DNA from: Kineosporia sp. A_224
GTDB taxonomy: Bacteria > Actinomycetota > Actinomycetes > Actinomycetales > Kineosporiaceae
Reading direction: 5' to 3'
Assembly: GCF_002198655.1 (NCBI RefSeq)
Contig: NZ_MWLN01000121.1
Location: forward strand, 1-37,419
Length of the DNA: 37,419 nucleotides
Shown: one piece after another, positions 1 to 7,445 of the stretch
How positions within the stretch are numbered: position 1 is the first letter of the stretch
How the letters are laid out: every line of letters begins with the position of its first letter
Translations under genes and position numbers: made by a program
Notes under the pieces: generated by a model
Database searches by the model: none
The model's input: only the letters and a program-made list of their open reading frames with translations
Told to the model about the DNA's origin: nothing

Positions 1-98
1 GCTTCGACGACGCCGACGTCGAGGGCTCCTCGCTCGTCGGTGCGCCCGTCGTCGAGCAGCTCCTCGGGGGCAAGCTCATCGACGAGCGCGAGGAGTGA
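1..98 (+). CDS. dnaX: 3' end of a probable DNA polymerase III gamma/tau subunit gene
   Basis: The reading frame is open from base 3 to a TGA at 96-98. The visible 31 residues are acidic and end in GAPVVEQLLGG followed by KLIDEREE. A conserved tail of this type (…LVGxPLVExLLGGxVIeE…) is what I recall at the C-terminus of actinobacterial DnaX, and dnaX normally lies just upstream of recR, which is found here at 6191. The assignment rests on this short tail plus context, so it is moderate only. The next gene starts 7 bases after the stop, so the two may be co-transcribed. Confidence 0.5.
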   Translation, partial: FDDADVEGSSLVGAPVVEQLLGGKLIDEREE

Positions 99-105
99 GC
101 CGCCG

Positions 106-975
106 GTGACCGGCATCGCGCCCGGCGACCGCCCGGCGCTCGCCTCGTCCCTCGCGGGCGTGCTCTCCGCGATCGACGGCTGGGAGGTCCCCGCCGCCGG
201 TGTCGTCGTCACCGACGCGCACGGGGTGCTCGCGTCCCGCGGCGCCGTCGACGAGCCCTCCCGGGTCGCGTCGGTGAGCAAGCTGCTCACCGCGTACGCG
301 ATCGGGGTCGCCGTCGAGGAGGAGGCCGTCACCCTCGACGACCCGGCCGGGCCGCCGGGAGCAACCCTGCGGCACCTGCTCGCGCACACCGCCGGCTACG
401 GCTTCGAGAGCGACGCCCCGGTCGTCTGCGCACCGGCGACCCGCCGGGTGTACTCCAACCGCGGCATCGAGGAGGCCGCCGCCCACCTCGCGGCGGCCAG
501 CGGCGTCCCCTTCGCCGAGTACCTCACCGAGGCCGTCCTCGAACCCCTCGGGCTCGCCGCGACGACCCCCCAGGGCTCGCCCGCCTTCGGCTTCCACAGC
601 ACGGTCACCGACCTCGCGGCCTTCGGCCGCGAGCTGCTGGCCCCCGCGGTGCTGCACCCGTCGACCCTCACCGGGTTCGTCGAGGTCGCCTACCCGGGTC
701 TGGCGGGCATCGTCCCGGGCGTCGGCCGGTTCGACCCGTGCGACTGGGGCCTGGGGTTCGAGCGCAACTTCGGCCGGCCCGGGCACTGGGCCGGCACCCG
801 GGTCTCGCCGCTCACGTTCGGCCACTTCGGCGGCAGCGGCTCGTTCCTCTGGGTCGACCCGACCCGCGGCGTCGCCGTCGCGTGCCTGACGCAGCAGGGG
901 TTCGGGCCGTGGGGGATGCAGGCGTGGCCGCCGCTGTGCGACGCGCTCGTCGGCGTCCTCGACGGCGCCCGCTGA
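106..975 (+). CDS. Serine hydrolase, class C beta-lactamase / esterase fold
   Basis: 289 residues from the GTG at 106, chosen because it is the first start after the upstream gene's stop; a longer frame from 40 would overlap that gene. Family hallmarks are visible: nucleophile motif S56-V-S-K59, the YxN element as Y116-S-N118, and the third motif as H240-F-G242 inside GHFGGSGS. This is the pattern of penicillin-binding-protein-like hydrolases such as EstB-type esterases and D-aminopeptidases. No signal peptide is evident, so a cytoplasmic enzyme is likely. It lies tail to tail, 25 bases away, with a Baeyer-Villiger monooxygenase, whose ester product it could in principle hydrolyse (inference). 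Real antibiotic resistance is unlikely. Confidence 0.85.
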   Translation: MTGIAPGDRPALASSLAGVLSAIDGWEVPAAGVVVTDAHGVLASRGAVDEPSRVASVSKLLTAYAIGVAVEEEAVTLDDPAGPPGATLRHLLAHTAGYGFESDAPVVCAPATRRVYSNRGIEEAAAHLAAASGVPFAEYLTEAVLEPLGLAATTPQGSPAFGFHSTVTDLAAFGRELLAPAVLHPSTLTGFVEVAYPGLAGIVPGVGRFDPCDWGLGFERNFGRPGHWAGTRVSPLTFGHFGGSGSFLWVDPTRGVAVACLTQQGFGPWGMQAWPPLCDALVGVLDGAR

Positions 976-1000
976 CCCCTGCGGCCCGGCCCGAGCAGGC

Positions 1001-2905
1001 TCAGTCCGCCCGGCGCACGAGGAAGTCGCCCAGGTCGGGCTCGCGGATCATCTCCCGGTAGTCGACGATCCGCCACGGCAAGGTCGAGACGACCCGGCCG
1101 GCCGGGTTGCGGTACCAGTTCGTCATCCCGGGGTGGGTCCAGATCATCGCGCCGTGGGCGGCGTCCACCCGCTCGGTGTACTCCCGCGCGACCTCCGCCC
1201 GTGGCTCGACCGACGTGATGCCCTCGCCGAGCATCCGTTCCACGAGCCGGACGACGTACTCCGCCTGGAACTCCGCGATCGTGATCATGCTGCCGCCGTG
1301 CCCGAGCGCGGTGTTCGGGCCGATGAGCATGAAGAAGTTCGGCAGGTCCGGCACCGTGACGCCGAGGTAGGCGGTCGCGTCGTCCGGCCCCCACTGCTCG
1401 CGCACGGTGCGCCCCGACCGGCCGCGGACCTGCCACGGCCCGAGGAACTCGTGCGCCTGGAACCCCGTGCAGAGGATGACGACGTCCGCGTCGACGTGGG
1501 CGCCCGCGCTCTCGACCCCGGACGGCGTGAACCGCAGGACCTCCTCGGCGACGAGGTCGACGTGCTCGCGGCGCAGCGCCGCGAACCAGCCGTTGTCGAG
1601 CAGCATCCGCTTGCCGAAGGGCGGGTAGCCGGGCAGGCACTTCGCGAGCAGGTCCGGCCGGTCGGCGAGCTCCGCCTCGAGGTAGCGGGTGAAAACCCTT
1701 CTGTGGGCGTCGTTCTCGGCGTTGACCGACCGGGCCGGCTCGGTCCACGCAGGGTCGCGCTGCAGCGAACGGTGCACCTTGTCGTTGAAGGTCCAGGCGA
1801 GCCGGGCCCGGTACCAGTCGCGGTACAGCGGCACGGTGCGCATGAGCCAGTGCGCCTCGTCCGGGAACCGCCGGAAGATGTCCGAGTTCGGCGCGACCCA
1901 CTGCGGCGACCGCTGGAACACCGTGAGGTGCGCGACGTCGTCCACGACCGCCGGCACGATCTGCATCGCGCTCGCACCGGTGCCGATGGCGACGACCCGC
2001 CGGCCGGCGAGGTCGACGTCGTCCGGCCACAGTGCCGAGTGGAACACCCTGCCGGAGAACGACTCCATGCCCTCGATGACCGGCACCCGTGGCCGGTTCA
2101 GCTGCCCGACGGCGCTCACGACGGCGTTCGCCCGGAACGTCTCGCCGGTCGTCGTCGTGACGACCCACTCCTGTGCCGCGTCGTCCCAGCCGGACGACGC
2201 CACCTCGGTGCCGAAGCGTACGAGCCCGCGCAGGTCGTTGGCGTCGGCGAAGTCCCGCAGGTACTGCTCGACCTCGGGCTGCCGGCCGAAGTACGTCGCC
2301 CAGTCGTGGTCGAAGAACGAGTACGAGTAGAGGTGGCTCGGGGTGTCGACGCCCGCGCCGGGGTAGCGGTTCTCCAGCCAGGTGCCGCCGACGTCGTCGT
2401 TCTTCTCGAGCACCGTCACCGTGACGCCGAGGGCCCGCAGCCGCAGCGCCGCGAGCATCCCGGAGACCCCGGCCCCGACGACGAGCGCGCTGAAACCGGC
2501 CGCCCCGGCGACCTGCCCGTGCTCGGGCGCCGGCGCGAACCCCAGCAGCTCGGCGAGCATCGGCTCGAACTCCGGCGGGACGGGCTCGCCCTGCGCGACC
2601 TCGAGCAGCTCGACGAGCGCGTCGCCGCGCGGCGCGGGGACGGCGGCCGGCCGCCCGTGCGACCACGCGAGCACCGCCTCGAGCGCCGCGGCCCGGATCT
2701 GCCCCTGCACGTCGTCCGGGAGCCCGCCGGAGGCGTTGTCGTCCATGCCGCGCCCGCGCTGCGGCCGGTACGGCGCAGCGAGCCAGCGCCGGTCGCCGGT
2801 GAGCTGGTGCAGCACGACGACGAGCGTCGGGATGTTCGCGTGCTCGAGCGCTGCGGCGAGCCGGTCGGCGTCGACCGGGGCCGCGGGCGTGTCCAGGAGG
2901 GTCAT
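1001..2905 (-). CDS. Flavin-containing Baeyer-Villiger monooxygenase, 4-hydroxyacetophenone monooxygenase-like
   Basis: 634 residues from the ATG at 2905. It inserts one oxygen of O2 into a ketone to give an ester or lactone, using FAD and NADPH. Visible features in order: an N-terminal extension of about 135 residues; FAD Rossmann motif GAGVSG at 144-149; the Baeyer-Villiger fingerprint FSGRVFHSALWP at 283-294, matching FxGxxxHxxxW[P/D]; and the NADPH Rossmann motif GTGASA at 308-313. The extension plus a length near 640 matches the HapE (HAPMO) subgroup rather than the roughly 540-residue cyclohexanone enzymes. Substrate cannot be read from sequence. It is divergent from the nitroreductase/ligase operon across a 202-bp region with palindromes, and convergent with the serine hydrolase. 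Confidence 0.88.
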   Translation of the reverse strand: MTLLDTPAAPVDADRLAAALEHANIPTLVVVLHQLTGDRRWLAAPYRPQRGRGMDDNASGGLPDDVQGQIRAAALEAVLAWSHGRPAAVPAPRGDALVELLEVAQGEPVPPEFEPMLAELLGFAPAPEHGQVAGAAGFSALVVGAGVSGMLAALRLRALGVTVTVLEKNDDVGGTWLENRYPGAGVDTPSHLYSYSFFDHDWATYFGRQPEVEQYLRDFADANDLRGLVRFGTEVASSGWDDAAQEWVVTTTTGETFRANAVVSAVGQLNRPRVPVIEGMESFSGRVFHSALWPDDVDLAGRRVVAIGTGASAMQIVPAVVDDVAHLTVFQRSPQWVAPNSDIFRRFPDEAHWLMRTVPLYRDWYRARLAWTFNDKVHRSLQRDPAWTEPARSVNAENDAHRRVFTRYLEAELADRPDLLAKCLPGYPPFGKRMLLDNGWFAALRREHVDLVAEEVLRFTPSGVESAGAHVDADVVILCTGFQAHEFLGPWQVRGRSGRTVREQWGPDDATAYLGVTVPDLPNFFMLIGPNTALGHGGSMITIAEFQAEYVVRLVERMLGEGITSVEPRAEVAREYTERVDAAHGAMIWTHPGMTNWYRNPAGRVVSTLPWRIVDYREMIREPDLGDFLVRRAD

Positions 2906-2962
2906 GCGCCGTCCCGTCGGTTCGGATGGTCCTCGCCGAGGCGCGGCGGGCAGACCAGGGTG

Positions 2963-3057
2963 TAACGGCTGTTAGGTCACGGTAGACGTGCGGACCGCTC
3001 GGAGCCAAGACCCCTGCGTATCCCAGCCGAAGCACCTCTTGACCAGAGACCTAGGTC
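2963..3057. promoter_or_regulatory. Divergent promoter region with candidate TetR operators
   Basis: The 202 bp between the divergent monooxygenase and nitroreductase genes hold several symmetric elements: TAAC-N4-GTTA at 2963-2974, a perfect 10-bp palindrome GACCTAGGTC at 3048-3057, and TAGGTCAC present twice (2973-2980 and 3052-3059). A TetR gene ends the rightward operon, so these are natural operator candidates. I see no strong -35/-10 pair, and which element is bound is inference. Confidence 0.4.
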
Positions 3058-3107
3058 ACACCATGCTGTCGCTGACGAACCCTAACCACGGCTAGGACGG
3101 AGCAGCA

Positions 3108-3758
3108 ATGGAGCTGATCGACGCCATGCGGACCACCGGCACGTGCCGGTACTTCTCCGACGACCCGGTGCCCGACGAGGTGCTCTACACCGCCTTCGAC
3201 GCCGCCCGGTTCGGCCCGCAGGGCGGCAACCGGCAGCCCGTGCGCTACGTCGTCGTCCGCGACCCCGCGCGCAAGAAGGCGCTCGCCGACCTCTACCTCC
3301 CGCCGTGGAAGGGCTACCTCGCGGCCATCTCCACCGGCGACATCAACGTCGGTGCGCTCGACAAGACGGTCCAGGCGGCCGACGACTTCGCCGAGAACCT
3401 GCACAAGGTCCCGGCGATCATCGTCGTCTGCGCCGAGGTCGGCGGCCTGCACCCGACCGACACCGAGCTCGGGCGGCTGTCCGTCGTCGGCGGCTGCTCG
3501 ATCTACCCGACGATGCAGAACCTCTGCCTCGCACTGCGCGACCAGGGCGTCGCGACCGCCGTGACGACGCTGCTGTGCCTGTCCGAGCCCGCGGTCACCG
3601 AGCTGCTCGAGATCCCCGAGGGCTTCATCACCGCCGCGCACATCGCCGTCGGCTACCCCGCCAAGGGCTTCCCGACCAAGCTGACCCGCTCCCCGGTCGA
3701 GGACATCGTGCACCTGGAGACCTTCGGGTCGCCGATGTACGCGAGCACGGCCGGATGA
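3108..3758 (+). CDS. Nitroreductase-family FMN oxidoreductase
   Basis: 216 residues, ATG at 3108, preceded by a purine-rich ribosome-binding site (AGGACGGAG). The N-terminal RTTGTCRYFSDDPVPDEVL and the GPQGGNRQPVRYVVV segment (about residues 37-51) are the typical FMN-phosphate-binding start of nitroreductases; the GGCSIYPTMQNLCLALRDQG segment forms the central helix. Family members use FMN and NAD(P)H to reduce nitro groups, quinones, enones or other electrophiles, usually as dimers. The stop overlaps the start of the acyl-CoA ligase (ATGA), so the two are translationally coupled, suggesting a shared catabolic pathway. Substrate unknown. Confidence 0.85.
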   Translation: MELIDAMRTTGTCRYFSDDPVPDEVLYTAFDAARFGPQGGNRQPVRYVVVRDPARKKALADLYLPPWKGYLAAISTGDINVGALDKTVQAADDFAENLHKVPAIIVVCAEVGGLHPTDTELGRLSVVGGCSIYPTMQNLCLALRDQGVATAVTTLLCLSEPAVTELLEIPEGFITAAHIAVGYPAKGFPTKLTRSPVEDIVHLETFGSPMYASTAG

Positions 3759-5389
3759 CGGCGGTGTCGTCCGCTGCGTCGAACGGAGCCCTGCCCGAGC
3801 ACTACCGCGCCGCCCTCGGCCGCTCGACGCTGGGCGACCAGCTCCGCCGGCACGCCGCGAACCAGCCCGCCAAGGTCGCGTTCGTGGCCTTCGGCGCGGA
3901 CGGCGCGCGGACGGCGGTCACGTACGGCGAGCTCGACGCGATGGCGAACCGGGCCGCGCACGTGCTCCTCGGGCAGGGCGTCGCCCGCGGCGACCGGGTC
4001 GCGATGCTCTCGCGCAACCGGGTCGACGTCGTCGCGGTCTACTACGGCGCGCTCAAGGTCGGGGCGACGTTCACCGTCGTCAGCCCGCTGCTCAAGCCGC
4101 ACGAGGTGCGCGCGCAGCTCGAGCACGCCGAGCCGGCCGTGCTCGTCGCGACGCACGACCTCGTGCCCGGCGGCGCGGCGGCGGCCGAGGGCCTGCCGGT
4201 GCGCTGCCTCGACCTGGACGGCGGCCCGACGGGTGCGGCGGGCGGCGACCTCGCACCGGGCTGGCTCTCGTGGGCCGACCTCGTCGCGGCGGCCCCGGCG
4301 ACCGAGCCGGACGCCGAGGTCGACGAGCTCGACGTCGCGATGCTCGTGTACACCAGCGGCACCGAGGCGGCGCCGAAGGGCGTGCTCGTGCCGCACCGCA
4401 ACTACCTCACCTCGACCGCGCCCGCGTGGTCGTGGGGGCTGCGGACCGGCCCGGACGACGTGTGGCTGTTCGTCATGCCGTTCTTCACGATCGCCGGTCT
4501 CGGCTCGATGACGACGCTGACGATGATGGGCGCGACCCTCGTGCTCCCCGCCGCGGTCGACCCGGAGTCGGCGCTGCGGATCGTCCGCGAGGAGGGCGTC
4601 ACCGTCATCGCCCAGACGCCGACCTTCTACATGGCGCTCGCGCAGCACCCGGACTTCGGGCCCGACGCCGTCGGCACCGTCAAGCGCTGCATGACGTACG
4701 GCGGCCAGATGACCCCGAGCACGATCGACGCGTGGGCGAAGGCCTCGCCGGACGTCGTGTGGGGCACCTACTGGGGGCAGTCCGAGCTCTCCCAGCTCGG
4801 CACCGTCGGCTGGTTCCGCACGCTCGACGACATCCCGGACGGCGACCCGACGTGGATCGGCAAGCCGGTGACGCACCTCGAGGTCCGCGTCGTCGGCCTC
4901 GACGGGCAGGACGCCGACCTCGGCGAGCTCTGGTGCCGCAGCCCCTCGGCGATGCTCGGCTACTACAAGGACCCCGAGCGCACCGCCGAGGTCTTCCGCG
5001 ACGGCTGGGTGCACACCGGGGACATGGTCCGGCGGGACGCCGAGGGCAACCTCTTCTTCCACGACCGGATCAAGGACGTCATCAAGTCCGGCGGGATGAA
5101 CGTGTCCTCGCAGGAGGTCGAGCGCGCCCTCATGCAGCACCCGGCCGTGCTGCGGGCGGCGGTCGTCGGCCGCGCGGACGAGTACTGGTCCGAGGCGGTG
5201 ACGGCGTTCGTCATCCCGAAGCCGGACGCCGACGTCGACACCGCGGCGGTGCTCGACTTCTGCCGGGAGCGGCTCGCCGGCTACAAGGTGCCCAAGGCCG
5301 TGCACGTCGTCCCGGAGTTCCCGGTCGACCCGCAGGGCAAGATCCTCAAGCGCACGCTGCGCGACCCGTCGTGGACGCCGGCCGGCTGA
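3755..5389 (+). CDS. AMP-forming acyl-CoA synthetase (class I adenylate-forming)
   Basis: 544 residues from the ATG at 3755, which overlaps the nitroreductase stop by four bases. It activates a carboxylic acid with ATP to an acyl-adenylate and then to the CoA thioester. The phosphate-binding loop is YTSGTEAAPKG at 199-209, a variant of TSGTTGxPKG. The YWGQSE segment, the GWVHTGD motif, the hinge region KDVIKSGGMNVSSQE and the C-terminal catalytic lysine region PQGKILKRTL are all present, so it looks fully active. Closest in style to fatty-acid or cyclohexane-carboxylate-type ligases (FadD group); the acid is not deducible. Sits between nitroreductase and TetR in one operon. Confidence 0.9.
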   Translation: MTAVSSAASNGALPEHYRAALGRSTLGDQLRRHAANQPAKVAFVAFGADGARTAVTYGELDAMANRAAHVLLGQGVARGDRVAMLSRNRVDVVAVYYGALKVGATFTVVSPLLKPHEVRAQLEHAEPAVLVATHDLVPGGAAAAEGLPVRCLDLDGGPTGAAGGDLAPGWLSWADLVAAAPATEPDAEVDELDVAMLVYTSGTEAAPKGVLVPHRNYLTSTAPAWSWGLRTGPDDVWLFVMPFFTIAGLGSMTTLTMMGATLVLPAAVDPESALRIVREEGVTVIAQTPTFYMALAQHPDFGPDAVGTVKRCMTYGGQMTPSTIDAWAKASPDVVWGTYWGQSELSQLGTVGWFRTLDDIPDGDPTWIGKPVTHLEVRVVGLDGQDADLGELWCRSPSAMLGYYKDPERTAEVFRDGWVHTGDMVRRDAEGNLFFHDRIKDVIKSGGMNVSSQEVERALMQHPAVLRAAVVGRADEYWSEAVTAFVIPKPDADVDTAAVLDFCRERLAGYKVPKAVHVVPEFPVDPQGKILKRTLRDPSWTPAG

Positions 5390-5997
5390 CGGAGCGGTCG
5401 GGCGCCCGGGGCCGGGTGACGACGGAGCAGATCGTCTCCGCCGCCGCCCGGCTCTTCGCGTCGGACGGCTACCACGAGATCGGTATGCGGGAGATCGCCG
5501 ACGCCCTGGGCATCCGCGGCGCGAGCCTCTACCACCACTACGCGTCGAAGGAGGAGATCCTCTTCGCGATCTGCCTGACGGTGAGCGAGGAGCCCGTCGA
5601 GCGGACGCTGCCGGTGCTCGACGAGGCCGGGACGCCGACCGAGCGGCTCACCCGGCTGGTCCGCGGGCACCTGCTCCACCTCGTCGAGCGGCAGGTCGAG
5701 CACCTCGTCGGCCGGCACGAGCTCGCGGCCCTCACCCCGGAGCACCGGGCCGTCGTCGACGGGCACCGGCGGTACTACCAGCGCCGGGTCGCCGACACGG
5801 TCGCCGCGGGGGTGCGCGCCGGCGAGCTGCACGTGGCCGACGTCCGGCTCGTGACCCTCGCCCTGCTCGACATGCTCAACGGCACGAGCTCCTGGTACCG
5901 GCCCGACGGTCCGCTGGCCGCGGAGGACCTTGCCGGCACCTACGTCCGGCTCGCGGTCGAGGGGCTGCTCGGCGGGCGGCTGCCGGACGGCGCCTGA
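5371..5997 (+). CDS. TetR/AcrR-family transcriptional regulator
   Basis: 208 residues from the GTG at 5371, which overlaps the ligase by 19 bases; a GTG at 5416 (193 residues) is a reasonable alternative and leaves the DNA-binding domain intact. The helix-turn-helix spans about residues 17-62: TTEQIVSAAARLFASDGY, then IGMREIADALGI, then GASLYHHYASKEEIL. The ligand-binding C-terminal half is divergent, as usual. As the last gene of the nitroreductase/ligase operon, next to a divergent monooxygenase, it probably represses both promoters until a pathway acid or CoA ester binds (inference). Confidence 0.88.
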   Translation: MDAGRLTERSGARGRVTTEQIVSAAARLFASDGYHEIGMREIADALGIRGASLYHHYASKEEILFAICLTVSEEPVERTLPVLDEAGTPTERLTRLVRGHLLHLVERQVEHLVGRHELAALTPEHRAVVDGHRRYYQRRVADTVAAGVRAGELHVADVRLVTLALLDMLNGTSSWYRPDGPLAAEDLAGTYVRLAVEGLLGGRLPDGA

Positions 5998-6024
5998 GCA
6001 CGGCCGAGCACGACGGGCGAGCGC

Positions 6025-6090
6025 GACGCAGGAGCGCGACGGGCGGGACGCAGGAGCGCGACGGGCGGGACGCAGGAGCGCGACGGGCGG
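6025..6090. repeat. Three perfect 22-bp tandem repeats
   Basis: Copies at 6025-6046, 6047-6068 and 6069-6090 are identical (unit begins GACGCAGGAGCG). A degenerate piece of the unit precedes them. They lie in the 193-bp gap between the TetR gene and recR, and no gene crosses them. Role unknown; slippage-prone, so copy number may vary between strains. Confidence 0.9.
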
Positions 6091-6177
6091 GACGGCGTCC
6101 GCCTCGGGCGTTCGGACCTTTCGCAGGTAAGGCTCGGATCACGTGGTTCGGGCGGCGCCGATGTCCGCGGGGTCACG

Positions 6178-6183
6178 TAGGCT
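6178..6183 (+). promoter_or_regulatory. -10 element for a leaderless recR mRNA
   Basis: TAGGCT (fits TANNNT) ends seven bases before the recR GTG, and there is no Shine-Dalgarno sequence between them. Transcription would start at or next to the initiation codon. No good -35 is visible, which is common for actinobacterial promoters. Confidence 0.4.
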
Positions 6184-6190
6184 GCCCGAT

Positions 6191-6790
6191 GTGTACGAAG
6201 GCGTGGTCCAGGACCTCATCGACGAGCTCGGGCGGCTGCCCGGGGTCGGTCCGAAGAGTGCCCAGCGGATCGCCTTCCATCTGCTCGCCTCCGACCCGGC
6301 GGACATCCGCCGTCTCGTGTCGGCGCTCACGGAGGTCACCGAGAAGGTGCGCTTCTGCGACGTCTGCGGGAACGTGTCGGCCGACCAGCAGTGCCGGATC
6401 TGCCGCGACCCGCGGCGGGACCTCTCCGTGCTGTGCGTGGTCGAGGAGCCGAAGGACGTCGTCGCGATCGAGAAGACCCGCGAGTTCCGCGGCCGGTACC
6501 ACGTGCTCGGCGGGGCGATCAGCCCCATCGAGGGTGTCGGCCCGGACGATCTTCGTATCAAGGAGCTCGTCCAGCGCCTCGCGTCGGGTGACGTCACGGA
6601 GATCATCATCGCGACGGACCCGAACCTCGAAGGGGAGGCGACGGCGACGTACCTCGCCCGTTGGCTCAAGCCGATGGGCGTCAGGATCACGCGGCTCGCG
6701 TCCGGGCTGCCCGTCGGGGGGGACCTCGAGTACGCCGACGAGCTGACACTGGGCCGGGCCTTCGAGGGGAGGAGACTTCTGGATGTCTGA
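6191..6790 (+). CDS. recR: Recombination mediator protein RecR
   Basis: 199 residues from the GTG at 6191, the usual RecR length; longer upstream starts add residues not seen in the family. RecR acts with RecO (and RecF) to load RecA on SSB-coated single-stranded DNA in gap repair. Visible parts in order: N-terminal helix-hairpin-helix ([17 protein letters not shown], about 16-32), C4 zinc finger with C56, C59, C68 and C71, Toprim domain from about residue 79 ([14 protein letters not shown]), and the C-terminal Walker-B-like region. The stop overlaps the next gene's start by eight bases. The usual partner ybaB is not immediately upstream here. Confidence 0.97.
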   Translation: MYEGVVQDLIDELGRLPGVGPKSAQRIAFHLLASDPADIRRLVSALTEVTEKVRFCDVCGNVSADQQCRICRDPRRDLSVLCVVEEPKDVVAIEKTREFRGRYHVLGGAISPIEGVGPDDLRIKELVQRLASGDVTEIIIATDPNLEGEATATYLARWLKPMGVRITRLASGLPVGGDLEYADELTLGRAFEGRRLLDV

Positions 6791-7406
6791 CCGGAGCACC
6801 GAAACACCCGTCACCGACGGCCTCGCCGTCTCGGTGGAGAACGCCGCCGAGCGGCAGGAGCTGCGCCGTCTCGCCGACGAGACCGCGGCCGACGCGCAGG
6901 CCTACCTGGACGCCCTGACCGAGGTCGCCGCCGGCTCCGCGCCGGACACCGCGATCCCGGTCCTGCTGCTGGCGCTCTCGCAGACCTCGGTCGCGGGCGC
7001 CCGGCTCGGCGCGATCAGCGACGTCGTCCCGAGCGAGCGCTTCGAGCCTGACGCCGGCCCCGACCCGGACGTCGACCCGGTGCGGCAGAACCTCGCGAAC
7101 CTCTTCCACGGCCTCGACGACTACGCCGACGTCGTTGACCCGCTGACGAACCACGAGGTCGTCCGGGCGAGCCTCGTCGACGACCTCGCGGACGTCGCGA
7201 CCGAGCTCGCGCACGGCCTCAAGCACTACCGTGCCGGTCGCATCGACGAGGCGCTGTGGTGGTGGCAGTACTCGTACCTGTCGACGTGGGGCGTCCGCGC
7301 GACGAGCGCGCTGCGCGTTCTCCAGACGGTGCTCGCGCACCTGCGGCTCGACGCCGACCCGGACACCGTGGCGGATGCCGAGTTCGAGGCGCTGCACGTC
7401 AGCTGA
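6783..7406 (+). CDS. DUF5063-family protein
   Basis: 207 residues, ATG at 6783, overlapping the recR stop by eight bases, so translation is coupled to recR. The protein is acidic and helical, with a conserved-looking core [17 protein letters not shown] and a Trp/Tyr-rich segment [14 protein letters not shown] (about residues 157-170). I recognise it as the DUF5063 protein that lies between recR and aspartokinase in many actinobacteria; its function is unknown. The conserved coupling suggests a link to RecR or simply a shared promoter. No signal peptide or membrane segment is visible. Confidence 0.85.
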   Translation: MSDRSTETPVTDGLAVSVENAAERQELRRLADETAADAQAYLDALTEVAAGSAPDTAIPVLLLALSQTSVAGARLGAISDVVPSERFEPDAGPDPDVDPVRQNLANLFHGLDDYADVVDPLTNHEVVRASLVDDLADVATELAHGLKHYRAGRIDEALWWWQYSYLSTWGVRATSALRVLQTVLAHLRLDADPDTVADAEFEALHVS

Positions 7407-7445
7407 CCGCCTGAGCCCGCGGGCGCGGACACTGGGAGACCGGGC

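Noticed and set aside
6025-6090. CRISPR array
   Set aside because: The 22-bp units are contiguous without spacers; no other spaced repeat array exists in the window.
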